The notes: generated from the letters alone by a model not told the origin. DNA of 64,000 nucleotides from Bostrychus sinensis (GCA_020698575.1 CM036243.1:32366903-32430902), one strand, 5' to 3'; positions 1 through 11,314 are shown, numbered from the stretch's first letter. A program made the numbers and translations.

Positions 1-129
1 GCTTTTTCTTCATGTCTTCAAATGGTTATAATGTTTCTCAGTGGTTCATTACTAACTGTAGAGCCATGAAGCGTCACTGTCACTCGAGTGAGATGACCTT
101 CTCTGGCCACTAGGAGGCAGGGACATTGA

Positions 130-495
130 TACACATTTATTTACAAGGCTCTGCTTGGATTAATGCCTCCCTATATTTGTACTTTAATTACACAGAAAAG
201 TGCTGACTGTTGCTCTCTGTAACTTTTGCCCGCAGAGAGCTCGGGAAGAAAGCCTTTGTCCATGCAGCTCCTGTTGCTTGGAACACATTGCAGAAAGAAA
301 GGAAATTGACTGAGCTATTGTTCTGAAATGCCTTCAAAACCAATAATTTGCAATTGTTTTTCATGACCTGTATTTGTATGTTGTAACTTTGTGTTGAACT
401 TTGCTGCCTCTTGGCCAGGACTCCCTTGGAAAATGAGGTTTTTAATCTCAATGAAACTTTCCTGGTTAAATATAAGTTAAATAAATAAATACATT
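130..495 (+). pseudogene. LINE ORF2 C-terminal fragment with 3' tail
   Basis: This is the decayed 3' end of a non-LTR retrotransposon. From 130 one frame reads IYKALLGLMPPYICTLI. After a frameshift, from 237, it reads ELGKKAFVHAAPVAWNTLQK and stops at 324-326. Both match the C-terminal region that follows the reverse transcriptase in teleost L2/CR1-like ORF2 proteins. The 3' part has the familiar 'cttggccagg...cctggttaaat' tail and ends in A-rich (aaat)n near 495. No reverse transcriptase core is present, so the copy is 5'-truncated and dead. The clade is uncertain. Confidence 0.75.
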
Positions 496-499
496 TGTA

Positions 500-971
500 T
501 AAGGATCCCAGGAGGAGAAGCTGTCAATTTGGCAGCTAATGGGGTCCAAATAAGTAAATAAACAATATTTTTTTTAGCTAGAAACAAAATGCAAATAAAT
601 GTTTCAGAAGATCTAAGAAAACATTCCCATAAAGCATTTACAGTGGAGCAAACGATGATGCTCACCACAATTGAGTTGCCTCTAAAAGCCGAATGCATAT
701 TGACAATGACCAAACGCCATTATGAGACATTATACCCCACTGTGGGCTTATCCCGGCTGTTAAAAATAACCCTGAAACAAAGTTAAGAAGGTCAAAAGCA
801 GCTAAAATGTCCTCCGTGTGAAGGTCAGTGCCTCACTTTAATGATTAAAGACTGAAACCTCTTCCCACCGCCTCGTGCTTACACTCTCCAACACTGATTT
901 TACTGGATTTCAAAAGGGCTCCTCTGGGTTTGGTTTGTAGCCGGAGGGGAAACACACATTCTCACACAAGA

Positions 972-974
<3 letters not shown>
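500..974. other. AT-rich interval, nothing recognised
   Basis: No coding signal, repeat copy or RNA gene is recognised. Short frames on both strands lack family motifs and look like chance. Confidence 0.5.

Positions 975-1002
<28 letters not shown>
975..1002. repeat. (CA)14 microsatellite
   Basis: A pure CA dinucleotide run of about 28 bp, followed by a slightly interrupted CA stretch to about 1012. Confidence 0.95.
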
Positions 1003-1003
<1 letters not shown>

Positions 1004-1624
1004 CACACGCACATGTTTCCTAAAGAACAAATCAAATTCAAGACATGGGATTAAAATGAAATCATATCATAATCACAGTTAAATCAAGTTGAGTTTAATT
1101 AAATGAGAATTAAGTGAATGTTTGCTCAGTGCAGCAGCGGTGGGTCGGGCTGCGGTGCACTCCTCCAGAGCCAGGCTTAAAGAGGTTCAAATCAGACTTT
1201 AAAGGTCCCAAATTATACTAAATCAACCTAGCTTTTAACCGTGTTATAATGCTGTTTGCACTTCAAAAACAGACCTGGAGTAGTATTTGTTTCATTCCCA
1301 CATGTTTGAGTAATCCTGTGTGCTGAAGCTGAGCTGAAAATGCTCGGTCTCACAGCTCTACGTCATGGATGTATTATAGAACTGGATAGAGAATGACGTC
1401 AAGACAGACTTTTGGCATCAGACTCGAGCGTGATGCCCCAAAAGTTTTTTACTTACATGTTATTTCCCCGTTGTGCGGCCCATAGAGCAGGCACGGTCTT
1501 GTTTCGAGTACCACGAGATCGGCTCTGACCAACGATGGCGGGCTATAGCGGTGACATCACAAACAATAAAAGTTTTTTTTTTTTTTGCCAAATTAATGAT
1601 TTTGAACAGGGAAAAAGTCCACAG

Positions 1625-2346
1625 TGTAACTGGTTTATATAGCACTTTTCTACCTCCATGGGTACTCAAATTGCTTTACATCAAGGAACCTTTTCACCCA
1701 TTTACACACAGATTTATATTCATTTATACAGTTATTATTGCTGTATAAATCTATCATTCAGCCCATCCTACTGTACTGTTCCACCTGCTTCTATAACATG
1801 CTTACTGTTAAAAATCGGACCAAACTCATAAAAGCAACACACATAGCTGCTAAAATCATAGGACTCCCCACACCCAATGTCACAGATCTAAATAATCGGG
1901 CTATTGGACGCTTCGCACTCTCCATAATACAGGACTCCACGCATCCCCTCCAGGACCACCTAATCCCTCTGCCTTCAGGACGGAGGTATAGGGCGATCAG
2001 GTGCAGGAGGGCACAGTTTGGTAGAAGCCTGATCCCAGCAGCCATTGCTTTCTTAAACAACAGGCCCCGCTGAGGCATAATGTCTGTGTTGTAATGTGTT
2101 TATGTGACTGTGATGTTTGGTGTTTATCTGTGTATGTGTCAAACGAGCTCTGTGTATGTGGAAAAGAATCTCCCCTCGGGGACAATAAAGTAAAGTCTAA
2201 AGTCTAAAGTCTACACCAGTGTGTGCAGGCACTGGAGGCAAGGAGGGTTACAACAGCAGTATGCAATGATGGGAGCGGGGTTTTGAACCGCCAACCTTCT
2301 GGTTAGTGGACAAGCAGCTCTGCCAACTGAGTTACAGCCACCCCGG
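1625..2346 (-). mobile_element. tRNA-derived SINE-like repeat, split by a LINE
   Basis: The reverse complement of 2271-2344 is tRNA-like: it starts GGGGTGGCTGTAACTCAGTT (box A region) and has a box B-like GGCGGTTCAAAACCCC. It continues through 2221-2270 into the 'actgctgttgtaaccctcctt' body of fish SINEs. The same repeat resumes at 1625-1735 ('tttatatagcacttttct...cacccatttacaca'), so the two parts were one element before the LINE at 1738-2213 entered. Decay makes transcription by RNA polymerase III unlikely. Confidence 0.6.
1738..2213 (+). pseudogene. LINE ORF2 C-terminal end plus 3' UTR and 7-bp tail
   Basis: An open frame at 1738-2073 carries the C-terminal motif of fish non-LTR retrotransposons: IIQPILLYCSTCFYN near the start, then a basic LPSGRRYRAIRCRRAQFG block and SLIPAAIAFLNN before the stop. 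The 3' UTR ends 'cccctcggggacaataaagt' and then tandem 'aaagtct' units (about 2191-2213), the short-repeat tail used by L2/CR1/Rex-type LINEs. The reverse transcriptase catalytic region is missing. It sits inside a SINE-like repeat. Confidence 0.8.
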
Positions 2347-3079
2347 TGTGAAAATAGATAACAGCTGACTCTTTTCTCAGCTGTAGGTGTCCTGTCAGCT
2401 GAACACCAGGCGTTTCTTTTTACATAGCGCTCTATGGGAAAAATCTTTTATGGGTTGCATGGGGTTTTTCTGGTGCATTTCCACGGAGCAGCCACTAGTC
2501 AGACTGGCATCAAGGAAGAAGGGGCCGTGCCATGATCTACGTAGACTCATGAAACCAGAAGGTGCTCCTGCGTGTTTCCAAGCCCATACACCATCACCAG
2601 ACTCAAATCCCAGCATTCTCTGCAAAGCCAAAGTTACATTATTTTAAGTTATAAAATATAAAATACTAAAGATGTCCAAAAGTAGTTGAAAAAAGCCTAA
2701 AAATGCATAATAAGGCCCCTTTAAAAAAAAAAAAAATCTAAGCAAGAGTCACCCTGTATTGTTCTATGTATTTTTTTTTTAAACTGTTGTAAAAAATCAA
2801 AATGTACTGCTGATTTGGCTAAAAGCTAAAAGACATGTCAATTGAAAATGTATGACATGCTTTTAAAAGATTAAAGACTATATTTATACTCAATTGTCAT
2901 CTTCTGAAAAAAATAAATGTATTTCTTTGTTAAAGTTACAGTTGTGTTATGTTAAGTGATTATTTCACTGGAAATTTAAACAGTTATTGATTTATATGTT
3001 AGCTCTAAATATTGTATTAACATTTATTTAAATTTTTGACTCATAAGTTGAATTGTTAGTAAAAAAGTTACTCTGTATT

Positions 3080-3440
3080 TTTTACGGTAGAATTCTGGCA
3101 ACCACAGCTGCCAGTTTTTTACTGTGAAAAAGAAAGTATTTTATGGTAAGATGTACAGTTTAACACATATTTATGAAAGATAATAACTTCAAATTTTACA
3201 GTAACTGTTGGTTAAAATTTAAGTCATAAACTGTAAAATATACAGTTAATGTATTTGTTTTTAAAGATAATAACTTTAAATTATACAGTAAATTATAATT
3301 AAAACTCAAGTCAAACACTGTAAAAACAACAGCTGATATAATATTTTACTGTAAAATTAAATACAGACCTCCTGTATTTTTTACGGTACAATTCTGGCAA
3401 CCACAGCTGCCAGTTTTTTACCGTAAAATTTACGGATTTT
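3080..3440. repeat. Two copies of a fish dispersed repeat (ACCACAGCTGCCAG type)
   Basis: Two nearly identical blocks, about 3083-3127 and 3375-3430, contain 'ttctggcaaccacagctgcc' followed by 'agttttttac(t/c)gt'. They flank AT-rich sequence with repeated 'actgtaaaat' words. This is a known style of teleost non-autonomous repeat. Element boundaries cannot be set from one locus. Confidence 0.6.
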
Positions 3441-3466
3441 TTTTTTTTACAGAAATGCAAAACACA

Positions 3467-3910
3467 TTAACATTTAGCCTTCAATTACTCTAATGCTATA
3501 TCAAAAACATGAAAAAAAAACAGCCATCAAAACAATGGGGAAACGAACAAGAGCCACAAAGAGCCAATCAGAGTACAGCTTAGAGGAACGTGGACAGAGG
3601 TGGGTATGGTAGTTTTATTTCAAAGTATTATTACTCAGGAAGAAACAAAAAGTATGTTAAAACAACTCTTAGAACTACTACTACTACAAAATCTCACTCA
3701 AGTAAATGTACCTGCTTTCTACTGACCTCTGAAACAATGGTTATTATTAAAAACAAGATAGAGATTTATGCAAAAGACAACATTTAGCCTTCAGTTCATA
3801 TCCAAAACATCATGAAAAAAAAAAAAAAAAAAAAAAGCCACCATAACAATGAGGCAACGAACAGCAAGGGCCGCACCAGAGCCAATCAGAGCGCGGCTTA
3901 GAAGAACGTG
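3467..3910 (+). repeat. Imperfect direct duplication of about 130 bp
   Basis: Segment 3467-3596 (starting 'acatttagcct', ending 'gaacgtggacag') recurs at 3781-3913 ('acatttagcct' to 'gaacgtggagcg'). Shared internal words include 'aacgaacaagagcc/aacgaacagcaag' and 'agagccaatcagag'. The copies differ by substitutions and by A-run length (9 versus 22 A). The 185 bp between them (about 3596-3780) resembles the AAGTA-rich repeat also seen at 62992. Confidence 0.65.
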
Positions 3911-4199
3911 GAGCGTGTGTGGGGCGACCGCTCGGTGCTGTCGCCTGCTGAGATTAGCAGCACGGCCATGTTGGAAACAATCCAACCACGGGCTCATTCA
4001 TATTTGATCACAGCGCATGAACATCTGCAGTGGCACGCTTCCCCATTTTCCAAATACGGCCATACTTCAGTTTGGAGTGTTACGGAAAACTGAGCCACGA
4101 GAGGACACTTCAGATACTTTGGTGGAGATGAAATCATAGGAATTCCTGTTCATGGAAATGCGTGTTTTATCTTGAAATGTTTAAATTTGACTGTGCAGT

Positions 4200-5004
4200 T
4201 TTTGAAAACAGTAGGGTTAGGGTTTGGGGGTGGGTACTTTGCAGGGGGTATGTGGAATAATAAAGAAAATATCTGCCATATTTCCATAATGAACGACTGA
4301 AACTTATGAAAGACTGACTGATGAAGCTAAAGTTAAAAAATGTTATTTAATATTACATTTTTTTTAGGTTACTTTTTTTTGTAGTATATGAGTTGAAGAT
4401 AATTTATTTATTATTTCAGGTTTATTTTGAACATAAAACATAGTAAATTTAGTAAATACAGTGGTTTATATTGCTATATTTTATTTTATATTTTTATTTT
4501 TATCACAGGGAGATTATTAATTTTATGTTTTATCTTGAATTTGAGATTTTATTTAAAAAAAAATAAAATAAAAAATTGCCAGAAAATTGGTATTTACAAT
4601 TAAGTACTGGAAGCACCATGTGCGCTCTACTGGTTTGAAAATGGTACTGCAGTCTAAATCAGAACAAAGGTCTGTGGGTTGCCAGCCTTTCCATTCTTTA
4701 GACTGGACAATCGGCAATGCAGGGTGAAAAAACAAAACAAAATTAACTTTTTTTTATTGTGAATAAATCATCTTTTGTTATCAGTAAAACTAATATTTGA
4801 TTTAAACATGCTTATTTCATATCTTGAGACACATGTGGGTCATTTGTATGAAGTATAAAAAATATATATATACTACTCATAGTACCTTTAAGTAAATATA
4901 AAATGTCTTTTTACTACAAAAACACACAGATGTTCTTTGAAGAATGTATGAGTGAAGGGGAGCTCATAGTATGACACAAGACAAAAAAAGGTTAGGAAAC
5001 ACTG
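4200..5004 (+). mobile_element. Decayed hAT-like element with a nested TTAA MITE
   Basis: The left part holds 'actttgcagggggta', and the right end reads 'ggttaggaaacactg', a hAT-style terminus (inward CAGTGTTTCCTAACC). It matches the element at 59583-60054: both carry the 'actttgcagggggta' block and the same AT-rich interior ('tatattg(c/t)tatattttattttata'). No transposase frame and no convincing target duplication. The MITE at 4600-4891 interrupts it. Confidence 0.5.
4600..4891 (+). mobile_element. TTAA-flanked MITE, family 2
   Basis: Bounded by TTAA at 4600-4603 and 4888-4891, with inner termini TTAAGTACTGG and, reading inward, TTAAAGGTACTATGAGTA. The body ('ctgtgggttgccag', 'actaatatttgatttaaaca', 'atatcttgagacac') matches the copy at 14724-14924. 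Non-coding; mobilised in trans if ever active. Confidence 0.7.
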
Positions 5005-5120
5005 CTCTAAATTGCCCATATAGTGACTCAATGTGAGAGTGAATAGTTGTCTTTTTTGCGTACGTCTCTGTGTAAGCCTTGCCAGTCCTCAGTGTACTCC
5101 GTCTAAGGCCCATAGTTACT
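5005..5120 (-). repeat. Fragment of common fish dispersed repeat S
   Basis: Contains 'taaattgcccatatagtgac', 'gagagtgaatagttgtc' and 'aaggcccatagttactggg', the words of a very common teleost repeat seen better preserved at 35645-35900 on the other strand. No coding capacity. Confidence 0.6.
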
Positions 5121-6192
5121 GGGTTCTTCCTGTTAAAGCTGAACTATGTTTATTTTTCCCTACCAGTGTGCCATGGCAACAGCTCAGTTTGCCTACTGGT
5201 ATATTTCTGCAGTTGTTCCTCCAATCAGATTTGCTTTTAGACTCTGACGACCAATCAAATCCTGCTTTCATTGCTTTGGTGAAACCAGCCTTCAATCTAT
5301 TCAACACAACACATTTCTATGAGCGTTCTAAGTCCTTTTTGTCTAGAATTTGGCCATGATCTCTTTAAGTGTATGGCATAAGATGTTGCTAACCATGCTC
5401 TGTATATGCTTTCCTTATTGATGAGTCGGATTCCATGTATATATTTACAATTCAAAGAGCTTTAATGAGAATAATTAGGAGTCCTCACGCAATGCTTCCA
5501 TGTTTTTTTCTGCCAATTTGGTGGGATGTTCCTCAGCAGGTGGGTAAATCTCTAAAAGACCGGTTTATCAGAACTTAAAGAGAGTGCGAGTGCCCTAGAT
5601 AAGTATTCCTTTAACCATTACAGCTCAATTTGGTGATGTCAAACTCTGCAGTAGCCAATCACGACGCAGCTCTGCACCTCGTGAACGCAAACGGTGGGGT
5701 GTTGAAACCAGATGTCAAACTGAAGTCACGGCCGCAGCTCACCGTCCTGCTGCTGCTGCTGCTCTGAGCCACTTCAAACATCGCTTCTCTTCCTTTTTTG
5801 TGTGTGTGTTCGTATGTGTGTGGAGATGCCTACTCCCCAGCAGCGCTTTTATCTGCACACCTATGGCGAAACACTGTAGGGGGTGGGGTCTTTTTGCTGG
5901 GAGTGGGCTTCACGGAGCGAGAGAGAGAGAGAGGGAGACGTTCTGCCTTCACCGGTGTGAGCTGAGAGGTTTGAACACGACAGAACATCCAGAGGTAGCT
6001 GCCGAAGCACATAGCAGTACACTTATTACGGTAGTTTTGGTGAAGGTTAGCCAAGGTCTACAGCAGCTAAAGGAGAATTTAAGCAAGATACAGTTTGGTG
6101 CGATTAAATGCTATAAAAGAATCTGTATTTTGTTCAGATTCCTACACAAGTGCTTTCCTCCACTGCTTAGGAAAAAGCATGATGATACCTAG
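5121..6192. other. Mostly unique interval with short simple repeats
   Basis: No gene recognised. It holds a short (CTG)n run near 5747-5764, a GT-rich stretch near 5800-5830 and (GA)n at about 5919-5933. The frame at 5800-6192 spans these simple repeats and has no family motif. Several CCAAT/ATTGG words occur but are not clustered enough to call a promoter. Confidence 0.4.
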
Positions 6193-6870
6193 GTCAGTGA
6201 TTCTAAAACTCTTCAAACCAAGTACCACCTCAGAAAATATTAGACTTTTAAAGTGATGATGGGCAGCCTGGCTCTTTTCAAAGATTTGGTTCTTTTGGCT
6301 TGGCTCCCTTCGAAGAGCAGGTTCTTTTGGCTCCCAAATAGCTCTTCATGTAGTGTCACTCGGAGCATTTAGCAGTTATGAATGGTTTGTGTGTTGGTAA
6401 ATCATTTTTAATCAGGGTTTTTGATAAAAGCCTTATTTTTATGCAGTTTGCAAGCCAAAAATGCTGTTAAAAAATTGTGTACTCATTTTAGCTGTCTCCA
6501 GTTTAATCAAAATTGCTGTCTTCGGAGCCCACCTTACTTCTGTCACATAATGATATGATCCTGGACAGTCCTCACATGCGATTGCCAGAATGATGGGCCC
6601 ATCAAAATAAAATTCCCCTCAGTTGCGCAGATTTCTATCAGAGCTGAGCAGGAGCAGCTGGAGATTTCTCACCTACAGGAGGCGCTCTTCTGATTCACTT
6701 CAAATAATCGCGAACAACCCATCACTATTGTTAAGTACCAATGGACTAAAATGAGCCTAACATCTTGTCAATTGGGATTGATTAACCCAGAAAAATGCAG
6801 AACTAAAGGACAAAATGTCTAAAATAATAACAAACCAGGACTAAATCAGGACTGAGTGAAGGTCTAAACT
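6193..6870 (+). mobile_element. Degenerate CTAAACC-family hAT-like element
   Basis: The left end 'cagtgattctaaaactcttc' followed by 'aagtaccacctcagaaaata' matches the left ends at 50262 and 51275. The right end (about 6735-6870) has the family's interior words: 'ggactaaaatgagcc', 'aaaccaggactaaatcagg', 'aaggtctaaac'. The array is short and decayed here. Boundaries are approximate. Confidence 0.45.
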
Positions 6871-7487
6871 TCAGAAGTAAGTCCCTACCAGAAAAGGACT
6901 AGCGTTCTGTCTTCTACGTTCATTCTGTTGTATATTGTTCTGTTTTCTCAGAGCTTGAGGATACAGACGAACGGAGATGTGATGACTCAACAGAACAGCA
7001 CTATTTTCACCTGATTTTCTTGGCTCTTTTTCATTAAATGTGGCGTACAAACCTCCGTCAGCACCACCATGTTTTTTGTGGTCGCTGCTCTTTTTCTTCC
7101 ATTTTGGTCTTTGACTGTTGCCGATCACTCTCTCCTGGTTATTTAACATAGCCCATGTGTTGACAGAAAACGGTTGGAAGTATAAATGCTGTGACGATAA
7201 CAACGCTTGGATCTATTTACATATGAAATGGGAGTATAAATGAATAGCAAACATGAATAAAATTGCTTCTTAAATAAACTAAACAAGGATTTGAACTGCA
7301 AAATATACCACCAGAGGCACCAGAACCACTGATCTAGGTTAATTATTTGTAAAAGGAGCAAGTTCTCAGAAAGGTTCATGGCAATTCAATCCCATATCGC
7401 AAATTATATCCTAATACGATTCTAATACGATAAAGTAACCACTTGAAGTCTATAACAAGCAACAAGCAAACATTAGCAAAAGAAGCA
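6871..7487. other. Unique interval; one weak exon-like frame
   Basis: No gene is supported. A minus-strand frame at 7011-7134 has exon-like composition and is discussed as a finding. The rest is AT-rich, unrecognised sequence. Confidence 0.35.
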
Positions 7488-7539
7488 ATAAAGTCTAAGT
7501 CTAGTCTAAGTGAAAAGTACCAAAATTCAACATAATCCC

Positions 7540-7905
7540 ACAGATCACAGCAGTCACATCACAGCAAGAAGGTCCCTGGTTTGAATCCTGGATCGTGAGG
7601 TGCCTTTCTGTGTGGAGTTTGCATGTTCTCCGTATGTCAGGGGAGTTTTCTGTGGGTGCTCTGGTTTTCCCCATCGACACTAAAACATGCACAGTAGGCT
7701 AATCGTCCAGCTAGGTACTCCAGAACAAGATCCTAGATCAAGATCTGGAGTGTGCCCAAGAGTCCCTGGGCGTTGCATCGTGGTCGTCCACTGCTTCTGG
7801 CAAGTTTAACCCAGGTGGCACTGAAGAATGAGTCAAATGACGAGAACTAATTTCTCTACATGGGACAACAAAGTATACCTTATAACTTAGAGCGGGAATC
7901 AGACC
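7540..7905 (+). mobile_element. tRNA-derived SINE with LINE-like tail (copy 1)
   Basis: Near 7573 the sequence carries the box B-like 'ctggtttgaatcctgg', followed by the SINE body ('tttctgtgtggagtttgcat', 'gctaatcgtccagctaggta', 'caagatctggag'). The 3' end 'gggacaacaaagtatacctta' resembles the tail of the LINE at 1738-2213. Other copies are at 53000 and 53570. The box A region is not convincing here. Confidence 0.7.
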
Positions 7906-8269
7906 CCCGACCCTCCACTTAGTAGGCAACTCACCTAACCTCTTGCAGCATCCATATATTACTCATTTACGGTAAAAAAGTTCAACTTTCCTGCCGGCTT
8001 TTGACTGCAGGGACAGGTACTTTTTTGATAACAAGAAAAATTGGACAGAGTACAAAGTAAAAGAGTTAAAGTTCGTCCAATGATAAAACATTTTAAACAA
8101 AAACATATACAGTCCGGTATCATACAGAGAAATGGTTGTTAAAAGGAGAGACCGATGAAAAAGGAAGACAAATAAAGAAACAACAGAGACTTTTGGTTTT
8201 GAGCAGATCTCTGGCTGCTCCTGCCATCTCGTATCCCAGTTCTCCTCTGTTCCTCTCCTTCTCTGCCTC

Positions 8270-8490
8270 TCCTTATGGGTGACAGTTGGGCGTCTCTATT
8301 TGGTGCCAATTACAGATTGTTTGGCGTTGGCGTGGCACTGAGACTCAAGGCTGCGGAGTCTCCAGCCCCCGCGGCTCCCAATTTACCCATCAAACACTCT
8401 CAGCCTCGGTCCTACCACTTAGGAAAGTTACACGGTGTCGGCCGAGTCCCCGACTGGTTGTTTTGGCTGGAGGGGCGAGGGGAGTCTAAG
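8270..8490. other. Unique GC-richer block, candidate conserved non-coding element
   Basis: Clearly GC-richer than its surroundings, free of repeats seen elsewhere in the window, with a dense cluster of GC words ('ttggcgttggcgtggcac'). Two overlapping frames of 67-73 codons exist but have no recognisable domain. Conservation is inferred only. Confidence 0.25.
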
Positions 8491-8566
8491 ATATAAGCTT
8501 TTGTTCATCCAGGGAGGCATCAGTGGGGATGAACAAATTATATTATTCAAATTTAAGTAACTAATC

Positions 8567-8690
8567 CTTCCAGCCACAAGGGGTCACAGGCCAGGGTACT
8601 GTTTGAGCCAGTCCCAAGCCTGAATAAATGGAGAGGTTTGCATCGGAAAGGTTATTCGGCATAAAAACCTATGCCAAATCACTTCAATCA
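8567..8690 (+). mobile_element. RTE-like LINE 3' tail fragment
   Basis: Words 'cagccacaaggggtcacagg', 'agtcccaagcctgaataaat', 'ggagaggtttgcatcgg' and 'cggcataaaaacctatgcca' match the 3' UTR of fish RTE/Rex3-type LINEs. Related tails are at 16893 and 27465. Confidence 0.65.
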
Positions 8691-9815
8691 ATTCTATGAA
8701 GTTACTATGAGCACTAACTGTATTTTATCTTTCCAGTTTAATGTAGGAGAAAGGATTTTGTCCCAAACTTTAAAAGAGGTGACCAAAATTAACCCCACTG
8801 AAAAATAGTTGGCTCCAGTGACAAGTTATATTAGTCCAAATGCTGCAAATCAGAAGCTATTGTTACTGGCAAAGAAAAAGATCTGGCAATCAGAGGTCCT
8901 GAAGATGTCTCTAAAGCTACACAATGCATCGTTTAAGATTGAGTCACGACTGAGGACAAATGGTCAATGACCCCATTTTGGCGCAAATTTAAAAAAATGA
9001 AAATAACTTTTTCTTTTCAATAGTCTTACAGTCTTTTGCCACTTTAACCCATTATCTACCAACCCAACCACCAACTGCTCCTTATGTAAAGCATGGACAG
9101 CCTGACTCTTTTCCTGTTCTGTACAAAGAAGCAGTGGCGATTGCTCATTAACTGCTAACCCTAAACCCTAAAATTTCATAAAATTAATGAAAGTTAGTTA
9201 TGCACTGTTGAATTGAATAAAATAGATATTAAGTTACATTAAAAGTTTGCTAGACATCTGTTTAGTCTGGTTCTCCGCACGATCCTCCTCTCACTCGGAA
9301 GGTGTGTACAACCCTATTGATGCTGAGCTTTTTTCTTTTTTTTTTTCATTGCAAAAAAGAAAGACGCTGATTTGATAAAAGCCAAAAATGTCCTGCATCT
9401 CTGGAAGTCAATGGAGCAGTGGGCATGCCGTGACGCTGGCTGATTGATGACGACTGGCGGAACTGGCTGGAGCTTTTGACTGACAGTCAGATCGGTGTTT
9501 GCCGGTGTTGTTTTGGAGAATGCCATGCAATGAATCGGAGGACAAGGGATCGACAGCTCACAGCAGAGGAGACAGTCATGTGCTCAACAAGCTGTCTGGA
9601 GTAAAGCAAAGTGATTTACTTCATTTTCACCGTTTGTACATGTTACACAAGGCTAATCATAGCACTGTTGAGTTTAAATCTTGTCAAAGTTTGGCTACTT
9701 CATTTGTTCATTCAATGTCAGGATTGCCAGGAATGCCAGGATTAAATGTTATGAGCTTTTCCTGTACTAAAGACCAGCATTCACTGCAAAAAACTCATGT
9801 TAAGTTTTTATGGGT
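8691..9815. other. Interval with no recognised feature
   Basis: AT-rich unique sequence. Frames at 9314-9526 and 9499-9837 have no family motif. A T/A-rich run lies near 9330-9350. Confidence 0.4.
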
Positions 9816-9819
9816 GGAA

Positions 9820-10285
9820 CAATCACAAGCGGAGTAACCAATCAGAGAAACAAAGGGCGGGATATAAGCTGCACGTTCCCAACCTGTAAGCAAAATAAAC
9901 ATGGCGCTTATGAAGAATTGTTGCTGTTTTTGCCATATAACACCAGAATACACCGCAGGAGCAGCTCTGTACTTCTAAATGGGGACAGCAGCAGGAGCCA
10001 GTTGTGGTCGTTACATCGGACGTCAATGAGTCTTTGCAGATGTTAAAAATGGCAACAAAACAAAGAAAAAAAATCACACACAAAGGATTGAACAACGCAG
10101 ATTTCAGCAAAGCAGATTTGGTTATTTTTGATAAATTATCTTCAACATTTTTAAGACGCGCTGCAGATAAACGGCTGTGAAAGGCCAGGTATAAATCGAC
10201 TGGAAACAGCTTTCTATGGCTAAGGATCCAGACTTTTCTGCTTTTGAAAAGAAAGTAGGGGGAGCTGACTGGCCAGGCTACTCTA
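9820..10285 (-). mobile_element. Dispersed element family X, copy 1
   Basis: Read on the minus strand it starts with 'tagcctggccagtcagctcc' and passes through 'gtttatctgcagcgcg', 'ttcaatcctttgtgtgattt' and 'ggctcctgctgctgtcccc', ending 'gattgttccacccata'. The same order of words occurs at 12385-12810 and 28105-28755. Non-coding; the 155-codon minus-strand frame inside it lacks motifs. The superfamily is not identified. The end motif resembles GCCAGACAAACTC, present at the opposite ends of the other copies. Confidence 0.6.
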
Positions 10286-10289
10286 CGCA

Positions 10290-11314
10290 TGCACGTGCTT
10301 CATATATTTCACCCTATATTTACACATTCAAAATCTATCCTTATATCTAGCATATTTTATTGCTTTTTCCTCATCCGCAGCACCTACTATACTTCTTGAT
10401 AAAGCCAGTGATCCTTCAATATCACTTCTTATGCATTTATGTTATATGCCTTATTAGGGTTTGTTTATTGAGCTGTATATTGCAAATCACAAGGATCTCT
10501 GTGATATCAATTCCTTGTATCTTATAAAACAACATTTCAGTGGAGGTTACATAAAGCCGAGCACTTACCAATGCACGTCAGAAACCGGAAATGTCCCAGC
10601 TGCAACCATGTAAATTGAATACGAGTTAATGATGGCGCTTCACAGTAGGGGCCCGTTCATTTGCCTCCACAGTCGGTCTCTCAGATATACTGTACTTTCT
10701 TATATGAAAGGAGAGCTGGTGGACGCTAACGATGCTAGATTCAAGGATCATTATGAGCTATGTCAGTGTTCAAGTGCACATAGAAAACTAAAAGTGACTG
10801 TACAATGACGTCTAAACAATGAGGAGTCCATACTGTCAGATATTGTTAAACGTGCTTTTTGCTCCTGGGTGTATCTATTTTTTTACACCGTACACATAGA
10901 TCTCCTGCTGTTTGCAAAGTTAGTGTCTTATAATATGTCAACTCAGCATTTTCACTATAGCTTTGGGAATTTTTGAGTTGTTCCTTACTTTGATGGAGGG
11001 TCTAAGGACAGGGGGTGTTGTCTTATACACAAAGCCCTTTGAGGAAACTGTTGGGCTGTAAAAATAAATGTCTTGCTTTGTTATTGTACAGTAAGTGAGC
11101 AGGAAAATGTTTACTACAACAAGATAGGCACAAGGCTGAGTTTAAAGCAAATATTTTAACTTTTAACTACAAAATTCAAACCCTTCAAACAATGGAAATG
11201 TGAAGCTTGAATTTCTGTATGGTGGCCATGAGAAATAAAAGGTGTATTAATGTATAAAAAATTGAAGAAAAATGGAAATCAGAAGCACTCTGAGAGCATA
11301 CAGTACACTGAACA
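10290..11314. other. Interval with no recognised feature
   Basis: AT-rich, with no coding motif or repeat copy recognised. The words near 10560-10640 look unique in this window. Confidence 0.4.

Larger units (their letters stand above)
1199..2724 (-). mobile_element. TTAA-flanked non-autonomous transposon (copy a), with nested insertions
   Basis: Both ends are TTAA followed by related inverted termini. The left end reads TTAAAGGTCCCAAATTATAC; the right end read inward is TTAAAGGGGCCTTATTATGC. TTAA flanks suggest a piggyBac-type target site, but no transposase is present. The arms match other copies in this window: the right arm matches the copies at 39666 and 41759 ('cactttgcagagaa', 'aggagcacttcctgg'), and the left arm matches the copy at 62524 ('aaaaacagacctggag'). 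The element is inflated to 1526 bp by a SINE-like repeat (1625-2346), itself split by a LINE (1738-2213). Confidence 0.7.

Noticed and set aside
2271..2344. tRNA-like sequence on the minus strand
   Set aside because: It has box A- and box B-like words but continues into a SINE body; treated as a SINE head, not a tRNA gene.
4212..4232. Telomere-like 'tagggttagggttt' and a similar word at 9161-9174
   Set aside because: Only two units each and inside or near ordinary repeats; too short to be interstitial telomeric sequence.
9823..10290. 155-codon minus-strand frame
   Set aside because: It lies within dispersed family X, has no recognised domain, and is not preserved as an equivalent frame in the other two copies.
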